From contig MGXT01000001.1 in the NCBI GenBank assembly GCA_001801465.1, positions 1 to 64,000 of the forward strand: DNA of 64,000 nt, in the 5' to 3' direction. A program made the position numbers and the translations under genes. The notes under the pieces were generated by a model. It ran no database searches, was not told where the DNA came from, and saw nothing but the letters and a program-made list of their open reading frames with translations. The stretch's first letter is position 1; every line of letters starts with the position of its first letter. This DNA comes from Gammaproteobacteria bacterium RIFCSPHIGHO2_12_FULL_35_23 (lineage in GTDB: Bacteria > Pseudomonadota > Gammaproteobacteria > UBA12402). Below are positions 8,281 through 16,334 of this stretch, in pieces.

Positions 8281-9384
8281 TTACAGTGCAGTTTCATGCT
8301 CTTTTGTTGATGTTCTATAAAGTTGTAATAAAGCTTCATCAGGCACCCCTAATCGCTTGGAGTCTTTAGCTTCATTTACCTCTACCCAAGTACCAAGTTC
8401 ATCACTTCTATAAATTGCATGTAACAATTTTATAGTTTGTAATCCATCATCAAATTCTACTAAAAATTGCTTATCATATAAAATGGAGTTAGCTACTTCT
8501 TCTATTACCTTATTATGGCCAAATCCGTAAGCATCTTTAAAGTTCTCACTTTCCAGCTGACACTTAGCTGGGTTAGGAGAAAATGTCTGCAGTATATTAG
8601 TTGCTATACCACTTATCACTGCAAGACCGTTTTCACAGACAGCAGAAATAGAAGCTTCAAAATCATCCGGTCTAGCTGAAGTCATGATTTCAATAACGCC
8701 TACAGCACCACTTGCAAATTCAACAATAGCAACACCCGTATCTTCTACTTCTATCTCTGCGCCTAGCGTGGCCAGTTTTGCATGGACTCTAGTAATTTCC
8801 CCACAGATATACCGCAACAAATCAATGTAATGGATTCCTTGATTGGTCATTGCCCCACCATCCATTGCCCAAGTCCCTCGCCAAGGGCTTAAGTTATAAT
8901 AGCGTTGTGGTCGACACCATCTCACCCGTACTGTCCCAACCCTCACAGCACCTAACTCACCTTGATTTATGGCATTTTTAACAAACTGCACAGCTTTGTT
9001 ACAACGGTTTTGATAAACAGGAAAAATTTTTACGCTAGCTTTGTCTGCCAATAATTTTAATGTCAATCCTTCGGCAATAGTCATAACAAAGGGTTTTTCA
9101 ATCACTAAGTGTTTTTGATAACGTGATATGATATCCACTGCATGTTCATAATGAGAGCCACTAGGCGTAAGAATAATAACCACTTGTATTTCTGGATGTT
9201 GTTTAAACATTTCGTGATAATCTACATAGAAAGGAACATTTCCTAAAAGAGATTTTTCTTCTGCTCTCGCCTTATCTCCATCACAAACCGCAATTAATTT
9301 TGCATTGCTTGCTAATTGGATGGCTTCAATATGACGTATCGCTACTCTTCCACAACCGATGATCCCAAAATTAATACCTTTCAT
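8281..9384 (-). CDS. Gfo/Idh/MocA-family oxidoreductase
   Basis: This 367-residue protein has the cofactor loop GIIGCGRVAIRH at 6-17, the EKP motif VIEKPFVM near 94-101 and GGAMTNQGIHYIDLLRY near 175. The pattern WRGTWAMDGGAMTNQGIHY is typical of WlbA/WbpB-like enzymes that oxidise C3 of UDP-GlcNAc uronates, but the match is by eye and no partner WbpE aminotransferase is adjacent. The start ATG 9384 has AGGA at good spacing. It follows the HisC-like aminotransferase gene by 13 bases, which suggests an oxidise-then-aminate pair. Confidence 0.8.
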   Translation of the reverse strand: MKGINFGIIGCGRVAIRHIEAIQLASNAKLIAVCDGDKARAEEKSLLGNVPFYVDYHEMFKQHPEIQVVIILTPSGSHYEHAVDIISRYQKHLVIEKPFVMTIAEGLTLKLLADKASVKIFPVYQNRCNKAVQFVKNAINQGELGAVRVGTVRVRWCRPQRYYNLSPWRGTWAMDGGAMTNQGIHYIDLLRYICGEITRVHAKLATLGAEIEVEDTGVAIVEFASGAVGVIEIMTSARPDDFEASISAVCENGLAVISGIATNILQTFSPNPAKCQLESENFKDAYGFGHNKVIEEVANSILYDKQFLVEFDDGLQTIKLLHAIYRSDELGTWVEVNEAKDSKRLGVPDEALLQLYRTSTKEHETAL

Positions 9385-9397
9385 GACTATTTCCTAT

Positions 9398-10531
9398 TTA
9401 TTCTAATGCTTCAGTTGTTTGTGTGCTGACACATTGATTATGAAACTTAACTATTTTTGATATTTCCTCAACTATTGGCAAAAATAATTCCTTTGTTGTA
9501 GTGGTAAACCGACTATAACCTTTCAAGGCAGGATGATTAAAGTCTTGCTGATAATAGACTCTATTTTTTAAAGCATAGTGAACTTTTTCAGCTTGTTCTT
9601 CAAATTTTACTAATAAAAAATTTCCATAAGTATCTAATGCTTGAAATCCTAGTTTTCTCATTTCTTCTACAAAAAACTTTTTCCCGTTATTTAATCTTGC
9701 TACTGATTGTTTCATTTCCTGTGCATAATCTAATGCATTCTCTATAAATGCTGCACTTAACGAGCCAATTTCATACCGTGGTCGCACTTTATATAATTCT
9801 CTCATCAATTCTTTACCAGCAACGCCATAACCAACTCGAACGCCTGCCAAACCCCATGCTTTAGAAAAGCTTCTAGTGATTACAAGATGAGTATATTTAT
9901 TTATCCAAGACAACACTGTTTGAGAATAAAATGGATAATAAGCTTCATCAATGATTATCACAGTCTTTACTAACGCCGCAGCCTCAATAATCTCTTGTAA
10001 TTCTGCTAATGAAAAAATAGTGCCTGTTGGACTTCCTGGATTAGGCAAACAAACCAGCCTTGGTTTCTCTGTCTTAATTGCTTGTAACAACTTTTCTTTT
10101 GCTAGGCATGGTCCATTTTGTGAAGCTTCATAGTCTATAATCTTTGCTTTAGCTCCATAGATTTTTGCATAAAGAGAATACATCCAAAATGTTGGTTCAG
10201 GATAAACTATAACATCTCCCGGTTTGATGAAAGTTTCATAAACCGCGCGAATAACACCATCAGAACCTGCAGCAATAATTAATTCTTCGGTTTCAATTTG
10301 TAGATAATTTGCCAGTTTTTCATATAAAGCAAAACAATCAGGATAGGCATAAAAAGCGCAAGGTGATATTTTGGCCAGTATTGTTTTTAAAAGTTCAATA
10401 TATTCAGGATCAATACATTCATTTTTATCAAGCCAAAGCTTTTTGCTTTCTCTTGCCTCACTTTTAGGCAAGGGTCTAAATTCTTGTAAAAGCTCTTCCC
10501 GAGGTTTTGGTATTTGAATCGAAAATTTCAT
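9398..10531 (-). CDS. HisC-like class I/II PLP aminotransferase
   Basis: The 377 residues match histidinol-phosphate aminotransferase and CobD-like enzymes: WLDKNECIDPEYIE near 30, AAGSDGVIRAVYE near 83, LPNPGSPTG near 164, the PLP-contacting DEAYYPF near 192, and the Schiff-base Lys in TRSFSKAWGLAGVRVGYG near 212-229. No other his genes of the histidine pathway are near except HisH/HisF copies tied to amidotransferases, so it more likely transaminates or decarboxylates a cluster intermediate. I use ATG 10531, preceded by AAGGA; a TTG two codons earlier is less likely. It is the first gene of the 360-10531 run, 208 bases after the next gene upstream. Confidence 0.8.
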   Translation of the reverse strand: MKFSIQIPKPREELLQEFRPLPKSEARESKKLWLDKNECIDPEYIELLKTILAKISPCAFYAYPDCFALYEKLANYLQIETEELIIAAGSDGVIRAVYETFIKPGDVIVYPEPTFWMYSLYAKIYGAKAKIIDYEASQNGPCLAKEKLLQAIKTEKPRLVCLPNPGSPTGTIFSLAELQEIIEAAALVKTVIIIDEAYYPFYSQTVLSWINKYTHLVITRSFSKAWGLAGVRVGYGVAGKELMRELYKVRPRYEIGSLSAAFIENALDYAQEMKQSVARLNNGKKFFVEEMRKLGFQALDTYGNFLLVKFEEQAEKVHYALKNRVYYQQDFNHPALKGYSRFTTTTKELFLPIVEEISKIVKFHNQCVSTQTTEALE

Positions 10532-10739
10532 TTGCAATTCCTTTTCTATCTAATCACTAACCATATATTAATTGAAGCAGTTTCTAGCCCAGATATGGAA
10601 TAAATGTTAATAATGAAGCCCGTCCATTAAAATTTCCAATAGTACATTTTTTTTGAGAAAAAATCTATGCATTATTGAACAAATAGTATGCTGGAAAGAG
10701 GCTATATTAAGTAAGTTAAGCAATCTTTAGTTGGAGTCA

Positions 10740-11465
10740 TTATAATTGTATGGTTAATAAACTAAAATGATGAATTATTTGTGAACCATGCACAATCATT
10801 CTTGCTCCGTTATCTAATTTTATTGTCCAAGAACGTAAAGGATTATCAGCTCTTTTATCAACATCAATAGTAATATGGAAGTCATTAAAATTGCTACTAT
10901 ACCCTTTTGAACGAAGATAATTTGTTATACCTTTTTTTGAAAAGCAATTCCACCCAGATTCCCACTGATCATTTTCTTTTTTATTAATTTTTTTTACCTT
11001 TACTAGCACATCAACATCTTCTGGATTAAATATACCAAAAATGAATGCCCGCCCCTTATTATCAAAATCCACTAAATTTAGCAGATGGTTCAAAGAATGT
11101 TTATAATCATCAAAAATAGAATGTACCCCGCTCATAAACACGGCATCATACTGTTTTTTTTCTGTTAATAAATTGGTACCTTCATGAATATCCGCATACC
11201 AAAATTTGGCACTTGGCACATTTTCTTGTGCTTTTTTAAGCAATATTGGCACTATGTCTACACCAGCTAGTTTAGCTTTCGGATACACAGAGTTAAGATA
11301 ATACAGAAATTCTCCCGTAGCACACCCTACATCCAATAACCTAGGAATATTAAATTGTTGCAGAAAACCGTCAATATGGGCTTTAATAAATTTAAAATAT
11401 TCTTTAGGATTATTTTTCTTATTTTCAGTAAGATATAAAGGGTCATATATTTGGTCAGTTTCCAT
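10740..11465 (-). CDS. class I SAM methyltransferase, paralogue A
   Basis: A 241-residue methyltransferase with SAM motif I LLDVGCATGEFLYYL near 43-57 and motif post I AGVDIVP. It is closely related along its whole length to the gene at 44014-44733; both share PKEYFKFI, GRAFIFG.FNPE, and LRSWTIKLD.G.RMIVHGSQIIHH. It lies 17 bases downstream of an N-acetyl sugar amidotransferase, and its paralogue lies near a HisH/HisF pair, so methylation of an acetimidoyl group on a nonulosonic acid is an attractive idea. Legionella pneumophila serogroup 1 polylegionaminic acid is known to carry N-methylated acetimidoyl groups. The assignment is inference. Confidence 0.8.
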   Translation of the reverse strand: METDQIYDPLYLTENKKNNPKEYFKFIKAHIDGFLQQFNIPRLLDVGCATGEFLYYLNSVYPKAKLAGVDIVPILLKKAQENVPSAKFWYADIHEGTNLLTEKKQYDAVFMSGVHSIFDDYKHSLNHLLNLVDFDNKGRAFIFGIFNPEDVDVLVKVKKINKKENDQWESGWNCFSKKGITNYLRSKGYSSNFNDFHITIDVDKRADNPLRSWTIKLDNGARMIVHGSQIIHHFSLLTIQL

Positions 11466-11482
11466 ATTTAATCTCTTTTATT

Positions 11483-12781
11483 CTAAGATTCAAAAACTGT
11501 TTTCCTAAGCGACCAGCCTCCATTTTTCTTTACCCATAAATGTTCAGAGCGAAATTTGTCTGCTAAATGCATAAAATAATCTTTATTCATAATAGGCTGA
11601 TCAAATAATTGGCTTGCTTTAGGAAATTCTTTTGGTGTTATGCTTAGATATTTAAAAATTTCTTCCGCAAAACGTGTTGGAAACTCGCCATCAAATTTTT
11701 TTACTAAAGCAACACCCTCTTCTCTGGTAATTTCTTGATTGCGAATTTCTTGAGACGCATCATAAGTAGCTCGACCAATACCAAATTTAATATAAGTAGT
11801 AAAATAATGAAAATCATCAATTTTATCATCAATGCTATTGTACTTACTATAGGTCCCCGGGGTTCTTTCTGGTGAAGGTTTAAACCCGCCATGCTCCACT
11901 GAATAATAATAAGCTTCTTGGGGATGCCATGGTAAATAATACCCTAAATAATGGACCTCAACAGTTTTTTTCTTTAGGGTATTTTCTCCTTCAGGTAAAT
12001 ACGCAATCAGCTCATTTAAATGGATATCATAATTTTTTTGTAAATTTAATAATGATACACCACTAAGATAGATTTTATCCATTTGATCAATCGAAAAATA
12101 TTTACAATTTCGTGTAGCAAAATCGGCATCACCAATCGGATTACCGTACTCAGCTTCATTTTCACCATAAAATACTAAAGGTATGTTATGCAAAGTAGCT
12201 ATTTTGGGAGCCAGTGCTTTTTGGCCAATGATAAAAGGCTGAAATGGATGAAACAAATTTTCAACGGCCAATCTGGTTAATAAACGATGAACTCTTCCAT
12301 TAGGTGTATATAACTGATTATCAAACCCCGCATGAATCCAAGATTGAAAATTTTCCCAACCCCAAGGAGTATAAAGGTGGGGGGCCCAAGTGATAGTCAG
12401 GGGATGCATACCATATTTATATTTCAGAATATGCGCGGCATAAAAGCTATCTTTTCCACCCGAACCCGGTACAACACAATCATAACTTCCATCATTTTTT
12501 CGGTGTTTATTACAAAGTTCCCAAAGTTCTTTTTCACGATCTTTCCAATTAATAAAAGTTTTCTTCTTTTCTGCAAAAAGGCAGGCATCACAAATACCAT
12601 CTTCATTAAAATTAATAGTCGTTTTTGTTGCCTCAGCAACGTGTGCATATTCTACCGCTGAATTAGGTCGCTGATTAGAAATAACACATTTTTTGCAAAA
12701 CTTTATTTCCCTGGGTAAGCCATATTTTACTGCCAATGGTTGTTCAGACTGTATAACCTCGTTCTTTTTTTCTATAATCAT
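11483..12781 (-). CDS. N-acetyl sugar amidotransferase (WbpG/PseA family), copy B
   Basis: This 432-residue protein belongs to the PP-loop ATPase family that turns an acetamido group into an acetamidino group. It shows two zinc-type CxxC pairs (FCKKCV and GICDACL), the ATP pyrophosphatase loop PGSGGKDSFYAAH and YGENEAEYGNP. The family takes ammonia from a HisH-HisF type glutaminase pair. No such pair is adjacent here; an unpartnered HisH/HisF pair lies at 46190-47589. The ATG at 12781 has AGGA nine bases upstream; ATG 12790 and a TTG at 12826 are alternatives. A good promoter lies immediately upstream at 12810-12839. Confidence 0.85.
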   Translation of the reverse strand: MIIEKKNEVIQSEQPLAVKYGLPREIKFCKKCVISNQRPNSAVEYAHVAEATKTTINFNEDGICDACLFAEKKKTFINWKDREKELWELCNKHRKNDGSYDCVVPGSGGKDSFYAAHILKYKYGMHPLTITWAPHLYTPWGWENFQSWIHAGFDNQLYTPNGRVHRLLTRLAVENLFHPFQPFIIGQKALAPKIATLHNIPLVFYGENEAEYGNPIGDADFATRNCKYFSIDQMDKIYLSGVSLLNLQKNYDIHLNELIAYLPEGENTLKKKTVEVHYLGYYLPWHPQEAYYYSVEHGGFKPSPERTPGTYSKYNSIDDKIDDFHYFTTYIKFGIGRATYDASQEIRNQEITREEGVALVKKFDGEFPTRFAEEIFKYLSITPKEFPKASQLFDQPIMNKDYFMHLADKFRSEHLWVKKNGGWSLRKTVFES

Positions 12782-12809
12782 TCTGTACATTCCTACTTTG
12801 AAAATATCG

Positions 12810-12839
12810 AGTATATATAAACTCAATAGAACATGCCAA
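12810..12839 (-). promoter_or_regulatory. sigma70-type promoter for the amidotransferase gene
   Basis: Read on the minus strand, TTGGCA (12839-12834) is followed after 18 bases by TATACT (12815-12810); an overlapping TATATA gives a 16-base spacer. Transcription would begin roughly 20 bases before the ATG at 12781. It would drive the amidotransferase and methyltransferase A genes. Prediction only. Confidence 0.45.
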
Positions 12840-13051
12840 GGACTTCTATGTGAAAAAGGGATTAATGAGCAAAATATCCGTACCTTTAAAGCAAGTATTT
12901 GAATTTCTTTAATAATAAAAATTTAAAAAATATTGATAAACTTGTTCTAAATATTATCAGACGGTTGTAAAAAAATTGGCTTAGAATAATCAAATCGTTT
13001 ACTTTATAGCTATTAACTAATACAAAGATACTCTTAGTCCAGACAGTTTCG

Positions 13052-14218
13052 CTATTTACTAGGCTTTCTTAAATCATAAAACGATTTTTTTAAAATCTCT
13101 ATCAAAGAAATATTTTTCAAAATATTAATAATCGTTTCAACAGTATTTTTACCTTCATAAGGGTTAATGATGATCTCTAAAGTTTTTTGAAACGGCGCTG
13201 AATATAGCTGAACTATAGCACTACGAATAGCACGGGTTTCTGGTAAGCAATCTATAACACTATTTGGCCTAATCCTTCCTTGCTGTCTATCACCAATATT
13301 AATTGTACCTATTTTAAAACTTGGTGCTTCAATTAAACCACTTGATGAATTACCAATAACTCCATCTACAAATTGTAAAATAGACAGATAACGTAAATAC
13401 CCTAATGAGACAAATGACACTGCACGATCAGGATGATCTTGAATAAACTGGTCAATTAATTGATTGATCTTCCTCCCACCTGCATCAGCATTAGCCTTAG
13501 TAAAAATTAATTGCGTGTCAGAAAGCTCCTCTAATGCGCTTAGCAAACTTTGAAATTGTAATTCCGGTTTATTAACTGTAACAGGATGAAAAGTAACTAA
13601 AAGATTTTTTTTATGGAACTTAAACTCAAGAGATTGCTCTAAACTCAATTTATCTAATAAATTGAGCTTTTTTATATTATAGACACCTAAAGCTCCAACA
13701 TTAAAAACTTTATTAGGATCCTCGCCTAATTGAATAATTCTGTCACGATACTCATTTGTTGAAGCAAAATGTAAATGGGACATTTTAGTAATCGAGTGCC
13801 TTATTGCTTCATCAATTACACCCAAAGTTAATTCTCCACCATGAATATGCGCGATAGGAATTCGTGCGTTCATTGCAGCAATAGCTGCAGACAATGCTTC
13901 AAATCGATCGCCTAATAATATAACTACATCTGGTCTTAAACGAGCAAAAGCATCAGCAAAACCTATAATACCCAATCCCATTGATTTACTAATAGCAGAA
14001 GGGGTATCAGCAGATAAAAGCATTTCAATTTTTTCATCAATTTTAAATCCATCTTGCTCAATATCTTTATAGGTCAAACCAAACTCTGGTGAAAGATGCA
14101 TACAAGTCGCTATGAGTTGTAAATCTAGACTAAGCTCTTCTTGTACGGCTTTTATCAACCAATATAATAATCCGTATTCAGCCCGAGTTCCTGTCACCAC
14201 ACAAATTTTTCTATTCAT
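13052..14218 (-). CDS. legG: hydrolysing UDP/GDP-sugar 2-epimerase (NeuC/LegG family)
   Basis: A 388-residue NeuC-family enzyme: VTGTRAEYGLLY at 7-18, ILLGDRFEAL near 96-105, IAHIHGGELTLG near 118-129 and a GT-B-like C-terminal site with GNSSSGLIEAPSF near 290. These enzymes remove the nucleotide while inverting C2 to give the 6-carbon precursor of a nonulosonic acid. In a legionaminic pathway this step is LegG, and the module at 43281-52671 lacks one, so this gene probably supplies it from 30 kb away. It could instead be a NeuC making ManNAc. It stands alone, with 270 bases to the amidotransferase start downstream and 100 bases to the methyltransferase gene upstream. Confidence 0.85.
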   Translation of the reverse strand: MNRKICVVTGTRAEYGLLYWLIKAVQEELSLDLQLIATCMHLSPEFGLTYKDIEQDGFKIDEKIEMLLSADTPSAISKSMGLGIIGFADAFARLRPDVVILLGDRFEALSAAIAAMNARIPIAHIHGGELTLGVIDEAIRHSITKMSHLHFASTNEYRDRIIQLGEDPNKVFNVGALGVYNIKKLNLLDKLSLEQSLEFKFHKKNLLVTFHPVTVNKPELQFQSLLSALEELSDTQLIFTKANADAGGRKINQLIDQFIQDHPDRAVSFVSLGYLRYLSILQFVDGVIGNSSSGLIEAPSFKIGTINIGDRQQGRIRPNSVIDCLPETRAIRSAIVQLYSAPFQKTLEIIINPYEGKNTVETIINILKNISLIEILKKSFYDLRKPSK

Positions 14219-14318
14219 TTCTCTGTACCACTACTAAGTATACTAGCCAACGACTCTCCTAAATATTAATATTCTTGCATTGATAATTTCTTAATAAATT
14301 CCTCATTTTGATAAAACT

Positions 14319-15014
14319 TTAACTTATATTTCCTTTTTCAATACAATACACATTAACTATCACTTTATTAATTGGAGTAACTGCTAGTTCAGACACAGGA
14401 TGAACATACCCATAATGGGCCATTTTACTGAAGTTATCACAAAGTGAAAAAATAGTTTTTTTAGCCTCTGTAGTATTAATAATATTATAAGGTAAACTGG
14501 GTACGTCAGCTGCTACATCATTGCCATCAAAGTTCATTTTAAACTTTGAAATTGATTTGTCTTCAATACTTGCTTCATGTGTTTCTCTTAAATCAAAAAT
14601 CAGACTGCTTTTTGTATGCTGCCAAGCATTTAATAAGGTATTTCTCCAAGTTTCATGTAAATGCAATATACCCAAACAAATAACCAAATCAAACTGTTCA
14701 TTGTTTAACAAACTATAATCGCCTTCTGATACATGGAAAAAAGTATGTTGTGGAAATTTTTCTTTAGCATTTGTTATCATTTCTTTACTGATATCGATAC
14801 CAACATAAGTAAAGTTTTCTACATTCTCCTGAAGCACATTAGCCATAAACCCTTTTGCACAACCAATATCTAATACTTTAATTCCATTTTTAAGCTTATC
14901 TTTTAAAAAAACCCACTCGGAAGTATAAACATCTTTGGTTGAAACCCGATTTTTATCATAATATCGTTTAATGCTATCATGACTCCACGCCTTTGCATTG
15001 GTATGATAATTCAT
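14319..15014 (-). CDS. class I SAM methyltransferase
   Basis: The 231 residues include motif I VLDIGCAKGFMANVL near 47-61, the acidic loop VGIDISKEM near 73, and LVICLGILHLHE near 110 as motif IV region. It has the core of a small-molecule or sugar methyltransferase but no clear closer family. The ATG overlaps the TGA of the epimerase gene (ATGA), so the two are coupled, and the methylated product may be the sugar made by that epimerase. Confidence 0.75.
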   Translation of the reverse strand: MNYHTNAKAWSHDSIKRYYDKNRVSTKDVYTSEWVFLKDKLKNGIKVLDIGCAKGFMANVLQENVENFTYVGIDISKEMITNAKEKFPQHTFFHVSEGDYSLLNNEQFDLVICLGILHLHETWRNTLLNAWQHTKSSLIFDLRETHEASIEDKSISKFKMNFDGNDVAADVPSLPYNIINTTEAKKTIFSLCDNFSKMAHYGYVHPVSELAVTPINKVIVNVYCIEKGNIS

Positions 15015-15955
15015 AGCGCCACTCGTTCCCTATAAATAGACTTAGCCCAGGCAATCATTTTTTCTAAGCCGTTATCTAAATTATATTGTGGATTAAATCC
15101 TAAAATTTGTTTTGCTAAACTGATATTAGCATAAGAGCCATAAATATCGCCTGGTGTTTTACCTGAATATTCTACTTCAACTTGCTTTCCCGATATTGTT
15201 ATTAATTTATTAATTAATTCTGTAACTTTTGTCTTTACGCCATAAGCAATATTGATGGCTTTGCCACTTGCTTCAGGATGTGATAAGCATAATAAACACG
15301 CTGCTATGACATCATCAATATAGATAAAATCCCGGAAACGGTCTGGATCACCTTGTACTTTAATTTTGTCATAAGAAAATAATTGGGCTAAATAAATACT
15401 CACCATCCCCTGTCTCAAATTAGCCAAATTTTGGCCTGGTCCATAGACATTAAAAAAGCGCAGCGAGGTACTTTTTATACCGTACTGCTCATAAAGTTTC
15501 AAATATTGTTCGCTGGCAAATTTTCCAACCGCATAAAACGACTTAGGATTTATTGCATCTCTCTCGGTAACGGGGCCAGACAGAAAATCGCCATAGACTG
15601 ACATACTACTTGCATAAATAAAGCGATGGCAATTAATTTTCAGGGCAAACTTTAATAAATGTAAGGTAGATTCGGTATTAGTACGTAAATCATAGACTGG
15701 ATCATCAAAGCTTATTTCTCCTGAACTCTGACCTGCAATATGAAAAATTGCTTCATAAGCTACTTGAGGGATCTCATTATATAGAGAAGCATCTTGACAG
15801 CCCCCTTTAAAAAAAAGTACCTCTTTAGGAATATTGTCAGAATAACCAGTGGATAAATTATCAATCCCAACAACTTGATTTCCCATTGATAGCAATCGTT
15901 TTGCCAGTGACATCCCTATAAACCCAGCCACACCGGTTACTAAATAACATCCCAT
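15011..15955 (-). CDS. NAD-dependent NDP-sugar epimerase/dehydratase
   Basis: An extended SDR of 314 residues: VTGVAGFIGMSLA at 6-18, GIDNLSTGY near 34, SSMSVYGDF near 116 (catalytic Ser), YAVGKFASEQY near 140-150 (Tyr-x3-Lys) and RFFNVYGPGQN near 162. The pattern is that of UDP-glucose or UDP-GlcNAc(A) 4-epimerases rather than 4,6-dehydratases. It overlaps the methyltransferase gene by four bases. The substrate cannot be told from the sequence. Confidence 0.8.
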   Translation of the reverse strand: MGCYLVTGVAGFIGMSLAKRLLSMGNQVVGIDNLSTGYSDNIPKEVLFFKGGCQDASLYNEIPQVAYEAIFHIAGQSSGEISFDDPVYDLRTNTESTLHLLKFALKINCHRFIYASSMSVYGDFLSGPVTERDAINPKSFYAVGKFASEQYLKLYEQYGIKSTSLRFFNVYGPGQNLANLRQGMVSIYLAQLFSYDKIKVQGDPDRFRDFIYIDDVIAACLLCLSHPEASGKAINIAYGVKTKVTELINKLITISGKQVEVEYSGKTPGDIYGSYANISLAKQILGFNPQYNLDNGLEKMIAWAKSIYRERVAL

Positions 15956-16008
15956 GATTGCCTCATTTGATTACGGTTTAGTTATTAATTTAACTCATTG
16001 ATAAAAAG

Positions 16009-16332
16009 TTATTTCTCTAGATATTGTAACTTTCCTTTCACACCATCCCACTTATCACTATCAGGCAAAGGCTCTTTTCTTACTGTGATAACCGACCATT
16101 TTTTAGAAAATTCTTTGTTTAGCTCTACATAAACCTTATATTCTTCTGGCAAATCTTCTTCATCAAAGATTGCATCTTGGGGACATTCTGGTACGCATAC
16201 ACCACAATCAATACATTCGTCTGGATTAATTGCTAAAAAATTAGGCCCCTCATAAAAACAATTGACTGGACAAACTTCTACACAATCCGTTGATTTACAG
16301 CGAATACAATTTTCAGTTACAACAAAAGTCAT
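16009..16332 (-). CDS. fdxA: 7Fe ferredoxin of the FdxA type
   Basis: This 107-residue protein has the 7Fe pattern: [17 protein letters not shown] for the [3Fe-4S] site and [12 protein letters not shown] for the [4Fe-4S] site, followed by the long C-terminal tail common in proteobacterial FdxA. A strong ribosome binding site, AGGGAG, precedes the ATG. The gene begins two bases after the stop of the radical SAM gene, so the two are cotranscribed and the ferredoxin may deliver electrons to that enzyme's clusters. A housekeeping role cannot be ruled out. Confidence 0.9.
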   Translation of the reverse strand: MTFVVTENCIRCKSTDCVEVCPVNCFYEGPNFLAINPDECIDCGVCVPECPQDAIFDEEDLPEEYKVYVELNKEFSKKWSVITVRKEPLPDSDKWDGVKGKLQYLEK

Positions 16333-16334
16333 TA

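Noticed and set aside
10660..10690. T-run and A-run near 10650-10673 as a terminator
   Set aside because: The potential stem is only A-T pairs with a three-base loop and no GC content, too weak to claim.
12332..12661. Plus-strand reading frame of about 109 codons inside the amidotransferase gene
   Set aside because: It lies wholly antisense to a well-supported PP-loop enzyme, has no family resemblance and no ribosome binding site of note.
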